A DNA stretch of 64,000 bases from Aequorivita sp. H23M31 (lineage in GTDB: Bacteria > Bacteroidota > Bacteroidia > Flavobacteriales > Flavobacteriaceae). Location: positions 558,001-622,000 of the forward strand of contig NZ_CP034951.1 of NCBI RefSeq assembly GCF_004022485.1, written 5' to 3'. Positions within the stretch are counted from its first letter, which is position 1, and each line of letters begins with the position of its first letter. This document shows positions 26,311 through 35,127 of the stretch, one piece after another. The notes beneath the pieces were generated by a model that did not search any database, had not been told where the DNA came from, and saw only the letters and a program-made list of their open reading frames with translations. The position numbers and the translations under genes are program-made.

Positions 26311-28545
26311 ATGTCGCAAGAAAAATTGTCTCCGGAAGATAACGAAAATCCTTCCATCGAAAACCAACAAGATTCCCAAACCACTTCAAATGAAACCCAA
26401 CCCCATCAAAAACTGGACACTGAATCGGTCGTAGATAATGGGGATACAAGCGGAGGAGAAGAAGTAATTGAAAAACCAGATACAAGTTCTGAGAGTGCTT
26501 CAGAAGTGGAGCCTATAAACAATCCGGTTTCCGAAGAGCAGAAGAATGTTGAAATAGATTCTCCGAAAGCAGAAGAAACCTCCGAAGAGAAGACAGATTC
26601 CAATGTTTCGGATAATTCAATGGAAAAAAAATACGGAGATGAAAATGTTACTACCAGTGAGGTAGAGAGTTCTGAAGCCCAAAAAGTTGCTTTCTCAGAA
26701 GCTAAGGCCCCAATGACTTCGGAAGATTCTGAAAACGCAATAGATTCCGAAGCCCCGGATGAAGATGAGGAAGAAGAGGTAGAATCTTCCGAAGATGAAG
26801 AACCTGAAGAAGACAAGGAAGAACAAGCCCAAAAAGATTATTCTTCACTCTCTAAAAAGGAACTGATTGCAGAGTTCGAACAACTTCTAAAAAGCAGAAA
26901 AATTCAGGATATAAAGCCCGAAGCAGAGGAAATTCGGTCAGAATTCAATAATAAGTTTAACGAAGAGCTCGAACAGAAAAAAGAAGAATTTCTTGCCGAA
27001 GGTGGTAATATTATAGACTTCCACTATACTACGCCGTTAAAAAAGGAATTCAATTCCCTTTACTTTGACTACAAGGAAAAACGCAACAATTACTACAAGA
27101 ACTTAAAGAAAGACCTTCAGGGAAATCTCACTAAACGATGGGAACTTATTGAGGACCTAAAAAGTTTATTGAGTGCCGAGGAGAATATTAATACTACCTA
27201 TAAACATTTCAAGGATATCCAGGAAAAATGGCATTTGGCTGGAGCAATTCCTAGGGATAAATACAATACCGTTTGGAATACCTACCATCACCACGTAGAG
27301 AATTTCTATGATTTCCTTCATCTAAACAGGGAATTCCGCGATTTGGATTTTAAGCACAACCTAGATGCAAAACTTAAGTTGATAACCCGTGCCGAAGAGT
27401 TGGCCCAGGAGAACGACATCAACAAGGCATTTAGGGAACTGCAAATGCTACATAAAATGTGGAAAGAGGACATTGGTCCGGTTGCTAAGGAATATAGAGA
27501 TGAAGTTTGGGATAAATTCAGCGAGGCCACAAAAGTAATCCATGATAAAAGGCAAAATCAATTGGCAGAAATGGAAAAGGAATTCCACGCCAATTATGAA
27601 AAGAAAAAAGAAATTGTTGAAGCTTTAAGAAAACAAACCGAAGAAGCCCAACCCAGTCATCAAGGTTGGCAAAATGCTATAAAAGTTGTTCAGGAACTTC
27701 GTGATGAATTCTTTAAAACCGGAAGAGTACCACGCACCCACAACAAGGAAATATGGAAATCTTTCAAAGATGCAACCAGTGCGTTTAACAATCAAAAGAA
27801 CAGTTTTTATAAAAACCAGAAGAAAGACCAATACAGCAATCTTGAAAAGAAAAGGGAGCTAATAAAAATCGCTGAAGACAACAAGGATAGTGAAGATTTT
27901 GAGACCACTACTCCTTTGATGAAAAAAATCCAAGACGACTGGAAAACCATTGGGCATGTGCCACGAAGAGATAGTGACAAAATTTGGAAACAGTTTAAAA
28001 AAGCTTGTAACCATTATTTTGACCGTCTTAACGCAGAGAAAAATGAGGCGAATAAAGAGGAAATGGCAAATTTTGAAGCCAAGCAGGAAATGCTAAACAA
28101 ACTGGCTGCTATGGAACTCAGCGGGAACCACAAAGATGATGTTAAAAATATTAAAAAACATATTTCTGAATGGAAGGAAATTGGTCGTGTACCCTACAAC
28201 AAGCGCTTTATTGAGCAAAAATTCAATAAAACCCTGGACGGCCTATTCTCGAAATTGGATTTAGGAAAAAAGGAAACGGAACTGATAAAATTCGACAACA
28301 AGTTGAATACCCTTGTAAACCGAGAAGACGACAGAAAACTGCAAAACGAACATTTCTTTATTTCCAAGAAAATTGACGAAACCCGAGATGAAATACGCCA
28401 ATTGGAAAACAACCTAGGTTTCTTCCATCACGTGGATGAAAACAATCCGATGGTAAGAGAAGTGCACAACAACATCGCCAGACATAAAGAGCAATTGGAA
28501 GTGTGGAAAGCAAAACTATCGAAAATTAAAGAAATCCGAGAATAG
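26311..28545 (+). CDS. DUF349-repeat protein with acidic N-terminal tail
   Basis: A 744-residue cytoplasmic protein. Residues 1-190 are low-complexity and very acidic, rich in Glu, Ser and Asp. From about 200 on, the protein consists of at least five helical DUF349 repeats of about 75 residues, each with a pattern such as W(K)xIGxVPRxxxxxIWxxFKxAxxxFF; examples are GAIPRDKYNTVWNTYH and GRVPRTHNKEIWKSFK. A coiled-coil ends the protein. The function is unknown. The ATG at 26311 is used rather than a TTG nine bases upstream. A terminator follows at 28573. Confidence 0.8.
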   Translation: MSQEKLSPEDNENPSIENQQDSQTTSNETQPHQKLDTESVVDNGDTSGGEEVIEKPDTSSESASEVEPINNPVSEEQKNVEIDSPKAEETSEEKTDSNVSDNSMEKKYGDENVTTSEVESSEAQKVAFSEAKAPMTSEDSENAIDSEAPDEDEEEEVESSEDEEPEEDKEEQAQKDYSSLSKKELIAEFEQLLKSRKIQDIKPEAEEIRSEFNNKFNEELEQKKEEFLAEGGNIIDFHYTTPLKKEFNSLYFDYKEKRNNYYKNLKKDLQGNLTKRWELIEDLKSLLSAEENINTTYKHFKDIQEKWHLAGAIPRDKYNTVWNTYHHHVENFYDFLHLNREFRDLDFKHNLDAKLKLITRAEELAQENDINKAFRELQMLHKMWKEDIGPVAKEYRDEVWDKFSEATKVIHDKRQNQLAEMEKEFHANYEKKKEIVEALRKQTEEAQPSHQGWQNAIKVVQELRDEFFKTGRVPRTHNKEIWKSFKDATSAFNNQKNSFYKNQKKDQYSNLEKKRELIKIAEDNKDSEDFETTTPLMKKIQDDWKTIGHVPRRDSDKIWKQFKKACNHYFDRLNAEKNEANKEEMANFEAKQEMLNKLAAMELSGNHKDDVKNIKKHISEWKEIGRVPYNKRFIEQKFNKTLDGLFSKLDLGKKETELIKFDNKLNTLVNREDDRKLQNEHFFISKKIDETRDEIRQLENNLGFFHHVDENNPMVREVHNNIARHKEQLEVWKAKLSKIKEIRE

Positions 28546-28572
28546 TAAAAATTTCCAGTTTACTTTAAATTA

Positions 28573-28610
28573 GGAGCGGCTAGTGTACGAAATACTGGCT
28601 GCTCTTTTTT
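28573..28610 (+). terminator. Terminator after the DUF349 gene
   Basis: GAGCGGCTAGT and ACTGGCTGCTC form a stem with two G-U or mismatch positions, followed by six T residues. It lies 27 bases past the stop codon. Confidence 0.75.
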
Positions 28611-28650
28611 ATAACAAATAGACATAATGAATAATCAATAATTAATAATG

Positions 28651-28717
28651 AATACCGACCACCGACTACAGACTACAGACTACTACTGACTCCTGACTAA
28701 TGACCGCTGACTACTGA
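28651..28717. repeat. Degenerate GACTAC/GACTGA short-word repeat
   Basis: About 65 bases built from variants of GACTAC, GACTCCTGACTA and GACCGCTGACTACTGA, ending at the mazG stop codon. It has no coding pattern. Its style, a short word with point variants, resembles the larger octamer array at 51045-52110. Confidence 0.6.
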
Positions 28718-29484
28718 TTCTTAGCTTCATTCCAATATACATCCATCTCCGCGAGAGTCATATCTTTAAGCGATTTGTTTAATCCAGCGGCCTTATCTTC
28801 AAGATACTGAAAACGTTTAATAAATTTTTTATTGGTTCGTTCGAGAGCGTTCTCGGGATTTATATTTAGAAAACGCGCGTAGTTAATCATTGAGAATAGA
28901 ACATCCCCAAACTCGGCTTCCATTTTCTCGGGATTATTATCAGAAATCTCTTGTTGCAGTTCGCCCAATTCTTCTTGAAGCTTTTCGAATACTTGTTGTG
29001 GTTCCTCCCAATCAAATCCTACTCCTGCAACCTTTTCTTGTATTCTGCTCGCTTTTACAACCGCAGGTAAAGACTTTGGCACCCCTTCCAAAACACTTTT
29101 TTTACCTTCCCTGAGTTTTAGATTTTCCCAATTTCGTTTTACTTCTTCTTCATCAGCTACTTTTACATCCCCATAAATATGCGGATGTCTGGAAATCAGT
29201 TTTTCACAAATGGAATTACAGACATCAGCAATATCAAAATTATTGGATTCACTGCCAATTTTCGAGTAGAAGACAATGTGTAAAAGTACATCTCCCAATT
29301 CCTTTTTAACTTCCTCCAAATCGTTATCAAGGATTGCATCTCCCAGCTCATAGGTTTCTTCAATGGTTAAATGCCGAAGCGTTTCCATAGTTTGCTTTCG
29401 GTCCCACGGGCATTGTTCCCTCAGTTCGTCCATAATGGTCAACAGTCTATCAAATGCCTGGAGTTGCTCTTTTCGGGAATTCAT
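28711..29484 (-). CDS. mazG: MazG nucleoside triphosphate pyrophosphohydrolase
   Basis: A 257-residue protein with two MazG domains, as in E. coli MazG. Domain 1 begins CPWDRKQTMETLRHLTIEETYEL, with the metal-binding EExxE pattern followed by KKELGDVLLHIVFYS. Domain 2 repeats it as KLQEELGELQQEI and MEAEFGDVLFSMINYARF. It hydrolyses NTPs or dNTPs to monophosphate and pyrophosphate and cleans the nucleotide pool. The start is ATG 29484 with a TATTTTTG box 26 bases upstream. Neighbours give no further hint. Confidence 0.95.
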   Translation of the reverse strand: MNSRKEQLQAFDRLLTIMDELREQCPWDRKQTMETLRHLTIEETYELGDAILDNDLEEVKKELGDVLLHIVFYSKIGSESNNFDIADVCNSICEKLISRHPHIYGDVKVADEEEVKRNWENLKLREGKKSVLEGVPKSLPAVVKASRIQEKVAGVGFDWEEPQQVFEKLQEELGELQQEISDNNPEKMEAEFGDVLFSMINYARFLNINPENALERTNKKFIKRFQYLEDKAAGLNKSLKDMTLAEMDVYWNEAKNQ

Positions 29485-29510
29485 AAATCTGGATTTTTTA
29501 TTTATTGATT

Positions 29511-29518
29511 CAAAAATA
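29511..29518 (-). promoter_or_regulatory. -7 box (TATTTTTG) for mazG
   Basis: Exact TAnnTTTG on the minus strand, 26 bases before the mazG ATG. No -33 TTG at the expected spacing. Confidence 0.5.
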
Positions 29519-29635
29519 TTCTGATTGGGACTTTAGTGCACTTTTAAAAAATAAATTTAAATCGGAAAGGGATAATTATACAGCTCGAAATCAGCTATAA
29601 TTGAAAAGTGGATTTCAAATAAAGCAAAAGAAGTA

Positions 29636-30442
29636 TCATTTTAATTTATAATGTTTCAAAAGCAAATTTTCATAAACCTTGTCGGGAAGAATCCGTTTTA
29701 AAACGATAGATATTTTCTGCATCGGTGCCCCTACCCTATAATGAATTTTTGGATTTTTCGTGTTTATTATACCGTATATTACCTTCGCCATTTTTATTGG
29801 ATCTTCACCACCATCCACGTGTTCGTCCATTAATTTGAGCGTATTGCTATAAGCTCTTTTATAAGGTGAGTTTTCTAAAACGGGGGAGTGATAACGGCCA
29901 GCGGCTATATTGGTCGCAAAATCCCCAGGTGCGACGTTGGTCATTTTTATTCCAAATTGAAGTGTTTCCATTCGCATGGCTTCAATGGTTATTTCAAATG
30001 CTGCCTTGGTAGCCGAATAAATTCCTCGGTATGGCAAACCCATATATCCCGCAATAGAAGTAACATTAATAATATAACCTTCTCCTTGTTTCCTCATTTG
30101 GGGCAAAACCGCTTTTATCACATTTATGGGACCGAATAAGTTAGTGCCAAAGGCATTTTTAATCTCGTTTTCTGGTGTTTCCTCAATAGGTCCGGTAATT
30201 CCAACACCAGCATTGTTTATAACCACATCAATCCTACCCTTTTTTGAGATTATTTCGGAAACAGCGGCTGTAATAGAATCGGTATCATTCACATCCATTT
30301 TAATAAGAGGGAATTTCGAATCCTTTATACGTTCGGGATTTCTACTGGTTCCAAAAACCACATAATTCCGCAAAGAAAGATATTCTCCAATCGCCTTCCC
30401 AATTCCAGATGAAGCACCGGTAATAAATATTACTTTTGACAT
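29636..30442 (-). CDS. Short-chain dehydrogenase/reductase
   Basis: A 268-residue classical SDR. The NAD(P)-binding motif is TGASSGIGKAIGEYL near residue 7, NNAGVG lies near 81, and the catalytic triad includes Ser in NVTSIAGYMG with YSATK (Tyr and Lys). It oxidises or reduces an alcohol/ketone pair; the substrate is unknown, although the C-terminal region resembles retinol-dehydrogenase-like SDRs. The ATG at 30442 puts the nucleotide motif at its usual distance, so the longer reading from an upstream TTG is rejected. It is divergent from the glycosylase gene. Confidence 0.88.
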   Translation of the reverse strand: MSKVIFITGASSGIGKAIGEYLSLRNYVVFGTSRNPERIKDSKFPLIKMDVNDTDSITAAVSEIISKKGRIDVVINNAGVGITGPIEETPENEIKNAFGTNLFGPINVIKAVLPQMRKQGEGYIINVTSIAGYMGLPYRGIYSATKAAFEITIEAMRMETLQFGIKMTNVAPGDFATNIAAGRYHSPVLENSPYKRAYSNTLKLMDEHVDGGEDPIKMAKVIYGIINTKNPKIHYRVGAPMQKISIVLKRILPDKVYENLLLKHYKLK

Positions 30443-30585
30443 AAATAACTGATAAAGTACAAAGGTGCGCTTATGCCTTAAGTTTTGCAAATTTCATTTG
30501 TATTGAAAGATTTAAATGTTTTATTGCATTTTACAGCGGACAGATATTAAAAAAAATAATCAGGAGAATTAAAAAACGAACTTTA

Positions 30586-31116
30586 ATGTTAAACAAAAAA
30601 CTGGATCGAGAATATTTCCGTTCGCAAAATTCATTGGTTCTAGCTGAAGATCTGCTTGGGAAAATTTTGGTGCGTGATTTTGGAAATGGTCATATTCTAA
30701 GAGCACCGATTCTTGAAACCGAAGCATACTTGGGCGCTAATGATTTAGCAAGCCACGCAAGCAAAGGTCGAACCCAACGAACTGAGATAATGTTTGCTCC
30801 GGGTGGAGTTGTCTATGCATACCTAATATATGGAGTTCATTGGATGTTAAACATTGTAACAGGTCCGAAAGATCATCCAGAGGCTGTTTTGATCAGAGGG
30901 GTGGAAAATTGTATTGGTCCCGGAAGAGTTGGAAAATTAATAGGATTGGACCGCTCTTTTTATGGGGAAAACTTAGAATTTTCCAAAAGGATATGGATTG
31001 AAGATGCTCAAAGCCAAGGTGATATTATAACTTCCACCAGAATTGGGATAGATTATGCGGGAGAAATTTGGAAAAATAAGCCCTGGCGGTTTACATTGAA
31101 AACTAGGACTTTTTAG
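30586..31116 (+). CDS. DNA-3-methyladenine glycosylase, AAG/MPG family
   Basis: A 176-residue glycosylase of the human-AAG type. Key stretches are ETEAYLGANDLASHASKGRT, with the catalytic Glu at the start of the motif, and MFAPGGVVYAYLIYGVHWMLNIV, with the intercalating Tyr region, then LIRGVE and GPGRVGKLIGLD. It excises 3-methyladenine, hypoxanthine and other alkylated purines and starts base excision repair. It is slightly shorter than the usual 190-200 residues. No partner repair gene adjoins it; the SRP RNA gene follows on the other strand. Confidence 0.93.
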   Translation: MLNKKLDREYFRSQNSLVLAEDLLGKILVRDFGNGHILRAPILETEAYLGANDLASHASKGRTQRTEIMFAPGGVVYAYLIYGVHWMLNIVTGPKDHPEAVLIRGVENCIGPGRVGKLIGLDRSFYGENLEFSKRIWIEDAQSQGDIITSTRIGIDYAGEIWKNKPWRFTLKTRTF

Positions 31117-31151
31117 AATATTTGGGAAGAAGAGTTAATTCCAAAAAAAAA

Positions 31152-31249
31152 GTGGCAAGCTACCTACATCACACCGCTACGACCATTTACCTTTGCTGCG
31201 TTCCCGCCCTGGAGGATTCAACAGGAGCTGGTTGTGTAGGACTTGCCAC
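31152..31249 (-). ncRNA. ffs: Small SRP RNA (4.5S-like)
   Basis: A 98-nt RNA on the minus strand. Its ends GTGGCAAG and CTTGCCAC pair fully, and the apical domain has CCAGGGCGGGAACGCAGC, the bacterial SRP signature around the symmetric and asymmetric loops that bind Ffh M-domain. It is the RNA of the signal recognition particle for co-translational membrane targeting. A T-run follows the 3' end on the minus strand (the A tract at 31143-31151). The promoter box lies four bases upstream of the stem start. Confidence 0.93.
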
Positions 31250-31253
31250 GGCG

Positions 31254-31284
31254 CAAATATAGGTTTTTTTACATGTCCTTCCAA
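31254..31284 (-). promoter_or_regulatory. SRP RNA promoter, TTG-N20-TATATTTG
   Basis: On the minus strand, TTG at 31284-31282 and TATATTTG at 31261-31254 have a 20-base spacer, a complete Bacteroidetes -33/-7 promoter. The -7 box ends four bases before the first base of the SRP stem, so +1 is about five bases after the box. This is a useful ruler for the other boxes in the window. Confidence 0.85.
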
Positions 31285-31337
31285 GGCTTTTAGTTTTCAT
31301 TTTTAATAAATACCTTGCAGCAAAAATATACGATTAT

Positions 31338-32387
31338 ATGAAGTTTTATAATTACTTAATAACTATAGTTTTAGGCAGCTTCTTAATTAGCTGCGGAGAT
31401 AATTCAAAAGGTGAAAATGATGCTTTTTCAATCGAAATACAGAATGAACAGAAAACATATACTCCACAAGATGTTCTAACATTTTCTATAACCAACAAAA
31501 AAAATATCACGATTGATTCCATAGCTTACTTCTTAAACCAAGACAGAATATCGGTTGCAGATAATAAATTTTCACTTTCGGATAAAAAGTTGGGAATGAA
31601 AACCTTAAAAGCGAAAATTTACGGCAACGGTAAGGAATACGAAACTACTCACAACCTAACAATTCTATCCTCGATAAAGCCAAAACTTTATACCTATACT
31701 ATTCTCGAAACTTTTCCTCACGACATTACGGCATACACCCAGGGCTTGGAATTTGCAAACGATACCTTATATGAAAGCACCGGGCAGTACAAACATTCCT
31801 CTCTAAGGAAAACAGATTACAAAACTGGGGAAGTTCTTCAAAAAGTTCTATTATCCGATGCCTTTTTTGGCGAAGGTCTTACTATTTTGAACAATAAAAT
31901 CTATCAACTTACATGGCGGGAGAAGACTGGATTTATTTACAATCTAAAAACAATGGAACAAACAGGGACCTTTGTATATGGCGCAAGCAAGGAAGGCTGG
32001 GGATTATGTAACGACGGTACCAATATTTACAAAAGTGATGGAACGGACAGGATTTGGACTTTAAGCGCCAACAATCTCGCGGAAATGGACTACATAGAAA
32101 TATTCACCAATACCAGTAAAATAAACAGTGTAAACGAATTGGAATGGGTAGAAGGAAAAATTTACGCCAATGTTTACCAACAGGGATCGATAGCAATAAT
32201 CGACCCTAAAAATGGTGCGGTAGAAGGCGTGATTGATCTAACTGATCTGAAAACAAAGGTGACACAACATCCCGAACTTGATGTGCTAAACGGAATAGCA
32301 TATAAAGGAGAACCCAATATCCTCTATATTACGGGAAAAAACTGGGACAAGTTGTTTAAAATTGAAATTATAGAAAAGGGAAAATAG
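31338..32387 (+). CDS. Glutaminyl-peptide cyclotransferase lipoprotein
   Basis: A 349-residue protein with a lipobox (GSFLISC, lipidated Cys19). An Ig-like domain at about 30-110 is followed by a five-bladed beta-propeller of the plant-type glutaminyl cyclase family, with FPHDITAYTQGLEF near 135, STGQYKHSSLRK, FFGEGLTI and NSVNELEWVEGKIYANVY. It converts N-terminal Gln to pyroglutamate. In Bacteroidetes many signal peptidase I products start with Gln, and this enzyme is the expected modifier. A membrane-anchored periplasmic position is inferred. It seems monocistronic. Confidence 0.9.
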   Translation: MKFYNYLITIVLGSFLISCGDNSKGENDAFSIEIQNEQKTYTPQDVLTFSITNKKNITIDSIAYFLNQDRISVADNKFSLSDKKLGMKTLKAKIYGNGKEYETTHNLTILSSIKPKLYTYTILETFPHDITAYTQGLEFANDTLYESTGQYKHSSLRKTDYKTGEVLQKVLLSDAFFGEGLTILNNKIYQLTWREKTGFIYNLKTMEQTGTFVYGASKEGWGLCNDGTNIYKSDGTDRIWTLSANNLAEMDYIEIFTNTSKINSVNELEWVEGKIYANVYQQGSIAIIDPKNGAVEGVIDLTDLKTKVTQHPELDVLNGIAYKGEPNILYITGKNWDKLFKIEIIEKGK

Positions 32388-32541
32388 CTATTTAAAATTC
32401 TCTCGGTTATCGATTTTAAGTCCGAAATACTGAAACCGCTTAATATTCCCTCTTTCACAATAATAAGAGGTATTAAAAGTTATATTTTTACCAAAATTTC
32501 TTGATGGAATTTTCTCTCAAGGAAATAAATAGAATAGATAG

Positions 32542-34068
32542 ATGAAATATATATACGGCTTAGCGATTTTGTGTTGTTTAGTACTTTGGAGTTCTTGTCG
32601 CAATGATTTTGAAACTGTAGCAAGTAGCGGAAATCTTGAGTTCTCCAAAGATACCGTCTATCTAGATACAATATTTACTAATATTGGTTCTAGCACATAT
32701 AACCTTAAGGTTTATAACAATAGTAAAGATGATATTCACATTCCCAGCCTGGGTCTGGCACAAGGAGAATCTTCACATTATAGATTGAACGTTGATGGAG
32801 TACCTGGAAAGGTCTTTAAAGATGTTCAGATTTTGGCCAAGGACAGTATTTTTATTTTTGTTGAAACCACTTTTGATATCAGCAATCCTCCAGTGGCATC
32901 CAACGAATTTCTTTATACGGATCAGATCGTTTTCGACAGCGGTTCGAAAGAGCAAAAGGTAGAATTGGTTACCCTGGTAAAGGATGCCGTTTTTCTCTAC
33001 CCTGAAAGATTTGAAGATGGTACTACAGAAACTTTAACTCTGGGTTCCGGTGAAGATACTATCGAAATCCCAGGATTTTTCCTTGATGACAATGAACTTA
33101 CTTTTACTAATGAAAAGCCCTATGTTATATATGGTTTCGCCGCAGTTAAACGAAATAAGACGCTAACGGTTGAGGCTGGAGCACGAGTACATTTCCATTA
33201 TAATAGCGGCATTATGGTGGCAGGATCTATTAAAGTAATGGGCGAAGAAAGTATGGACCGTGACGCAATGGAAAATGAAGTTATTTTCCAAGGAGATAGG
33301 TTGGAGCCATTTTTTAAAGATGTGCCCGGACAGTGGGCATATATAAGATTAACAGATGGCAGTACAGGTAATGAATTCCATCACACAACTATAAAAAATG
33401 CCCAGATTGGTCTGGTAGTGGAAAATAGTCCAGTCACTTTTAAGGATGTGGAAATTTATAATAATTCCAATATTGGGTTGTTATCCCGTACGGGAACTAT
33501 TTACGGTGAAAACATGGTGATCAACAATTCTGGTCAAGCTTCCCTTTTAATCCAATTGGGTGGAAGTTATGAATTTAACCACTGCACTTTTGTCAATTAC
33601 TCCAAAACCGGTTTTAGAAATTTCCCATCCGTAATGATCTCGAATGCGTTGGAAGTCGAGGACGGCAATCTAATAGCCGACCTGAATAAAGCAGATTTTA
33701 CAAATTGCATAATCTACGGAAGCGAACGATTTGAATTTTCCTTGGGTAAAATTGAGGGAGCCCAGTTCAACTTCAATTTTAAAAATAGTTTGTTGCGTTT
33801 TGAAGATACACGTGGCGAATTTACCAACAATCCACTCTACGATTTCTTAAATCCCGTGCGATATACAGATATCGTTTTAAATGCGCAGCCCTATTTTCAA
33901 AATACGGATCTCAACAATTTTAATATTGAAAAAGAAACCTCTGGAGCAGAAAATATAGGCATCTATCTTACAAATCCACCATCCATTCTTAAAGATTTAA
34001 ACGGAGTAAATAGAAGCAATCCACCAGATGCGGGAGCTTATGAAAGTTCGGTCTTTCCTGAAGATTAA
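32542..34068 (+). CDS. Lipoprotein with right-handed parallel beta-helix
   Basis: A 508-residue lipoprotein (lipobox VLWSSC, Cys19). Residues 25-140 form an Ig-like region beginning LEFSKDTVYLDTIFTNIGSS. Residues 170-480 look like a parallel beta-helix, with repeated short strands such as TIKNAQIGLVVENSPVTFKDVEIYNNSNIGLL. It ends DAGAYESSV, a C-terminal phrase common in choice-of-anchor and polysaccharide-associated surface proteins. The function is unknown; a lyase or carbohydrate-binding role is possible, but no catalytic residues can be claimed. A bidirectional terminator follows. Confidence 0.65.
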   Translation: MKYIYGLAILCCLVLWSSCRNDFETVASSGNLEFSKDTVYLDTIFTNIGSSTYNLKVYNNSKDDIHIPSLGLAQGESSHYRLNVDGVPGKVFKDVQILAKDSIFIFVETTFDISNPPVASNEFLYTDQIVFDSGSKEQKVELVTLVKDAVFLYPERFEDGTTETLTLGSGEDTIEIPGFFLDDNELTFTNEKPYVIYGFAAVKRNKTLTVEAGARVHFHYNSGIMVAGSIKVMGEESMDRDAMENEVIFQGDRLEPFFKDVPGQWAYIRLTDGSTGNEFHHTTIKNAQIGLVVENSPVTFKDVEIYNNSNIGLLSRTGTIYGENMVINNSGQASLLIQLGGSYEFNHCTFVNYSKTGFRNFPSVMISNALEVEDGNLIADLNKADFTNCIIYGSERFEFSLGKIEGAQFNFNFKNSLLRFEDTRGEFTNNPLYDFLNPVRYTDIVLNAQPYFQNTDLNNFNIEKETSGAENIGIYLTNPPSILKDLNGVNRSNPPDAGAYESSVFPED

Positions 34069-34106
34069 AGTTTGAGAAGTAAAATCAATCTAGTATTATA
34101 ACAAAA

Positions 34107-34141
34107 AAGAAACTCATCGGCTTAATGCCAATGAGTTTCTT
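34107..34141. terminator. Bidirectional terminator between two converging genes
   Basis: AAGAAACTCATCGGC and GCCAATGAGTTTCTT form a 15-bp stem with one mismatch, with an A-run on one side and T residues on the other. It serves the beta-helix gene on the plus strand and menB on the minus strand. Confidence 0.8.
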
Positions 34142-34145
34142 CATT

Positions 34146-34985
34146 TTAAGGCAACCATTTTTTTTCGAAATTCGGCTTTCTTTTTTCCAAAAATGCATCC
34201 CGTCCCTCTTTCGCTTCTTCTGTCATATATGCAAGACGCGTAGCTTCACCGGCGAATACTTGCTGGCCAACCATTCCATCATCTGTGAGGTTCATAGCAA
34301 ATTTCAACATCTTTATAGAAGTTGGTGACTTTGCTAAAATCTCCTGTGCCCATTCGTAAGCAGTATCTTCGAGTTCATCGTGAGGTACCACGGCATTAAC
34401 CATTCCCATTTCAAAAGCTTCCTGAGCAGAATAATTTCTTCCCAAGAAAAATATTTCTCTAGCTCTTTTTTGCCCCACCATTTTAGCAAGATATGCACTT
34501 CCGTACCCTCCATCAAAACTGGTAACATCTGCATCGGTCTGTTTAAAAATAGCGTGTTCCTTGCTCGCGAGCGTCAAATCACATACCACATGGAGGCTAT
34601 GCCCTCCACCCACGGCCCATCCCGGGACCACACAAATAACAGCTTTAGGCATAAAACGGATAAGACGTTGGACATCCAGAATATTTAGACGATGGTAACC
34701 ATCCTCACCCACATATCCCTGATGGCCTCTTGCGCTCTGATCTCCGCCACTGCAAAAACTGTAAACCCCATCTTTCGGGGAAGGTCCTTCCGCCGAAAGC
34801 AAAACTACCCCAATTGAAGTATCTTCTTGGGCATCGTGAAAAGCCTCTAGCAATTCCGCAGTAGTTTTGGGTCTAAATGCATTTCTAACTTCAGGGCGGT
34901 TAAAAGCAATTCTAGCTACGCCATTCGATTTTTTATATGTTATATCAGTAAATTCTTTGACAATTTTCCAATTGGGAGCAGACAT
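34146..34985 (-). CDS. menB: 1,4-dihydroxy-2-naphthoyl-CoA synthase MenB
   Basis: A 279-residue crotonase-fold enzyme of menaquinone synthesis that cyclises o-succinylbenzoyl-CoA. Key motifs are FNRPEVRNAFRPKT, FCSGGDQSARG, PGWAVGGGHSLHVVCDLTLA, FKQTDADVTSFDGGYGSAYL and the C-terminal RDAFLEKRKPNF, as in MenB rather than general enoyl-CoA hydratases. The start is the ATG at 34985: a TATCTTTG promoter box at 35010-35017 lies within the upstream in-frame extension and excludes it. Other men genes are not in the window. Confidence 0.95.
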   Translation of the reverse strand: MSAPNWKIVKEFTDITYKKSNGVARIAFNRPEVRNAFRPKTTAELLEAFHDAQEDTSIGVVLLSAEGPSPKDGVYSFCSGGDQSARGHQGYVGEDGYHRLNILDVQRLIRFMPKAVICVVPGWAVGGGHSLHVVCDLTLASKEHAIFKQTDADVTSFDGGYGSAYLAKMVGQKRAREIFFLGRNYSAQEAFEMGMVNAVVPHDELEDTAYEWAQEILAKSPTSIKMLKFAMNLTDDGMVGQQVFAGEATRLAYMTEEAKEGRDAFLEKRKPNFEKKWLP

Positions 34986-35009
34986 ATTTATTTCTTTTTG
35001 TTTTTTTTT

Positions 35010-35017
35010 CAAAGATA
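35010..35017 (-). promoter_or_regulatory. -7 box (TATCTTTG) for menB
   Basis: Exact TAnnTTTG 24 bases before the ATG at 34985. It decides the start of menB because an upstream TTG would place the box inside the gene. Confidence 0.6.
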
Positions 35018-35114
35018 ATAATTCCCATCTCAGAATAGACGACAATTATATTCCTGTTTCTATTCTGAAGTGATGGAATGCCAATTCAAATTTAGAATTT
35101 GGCGCAAAATTTGA

Positions 35115-35122
35115 TATCTTTG
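35115..35122 (+). promoter_or_regulatory. -7 box (TATCTTTG) directly before the gene at 35128
   Basis: Exact TAnnTTTG ending five bases before the ATG. By the ruler of the SRP RNA promoter, transcription would start at the base before the ATG or at it, giving a leaderless mRNA. Confidence 0.6.
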
Positions 35123-35127
35123 CAATT

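Noticed and set aside
34125..34328. Plus-strand frame opposite menB
   Set aside because: It is a shadow of the menB coding strand and overlaps the terminator.
34986..35045. Extended N-terminus for MenB
   Set aside because: It would contain a perfect -7 promoter box and the family begins at the ATG at 34985.
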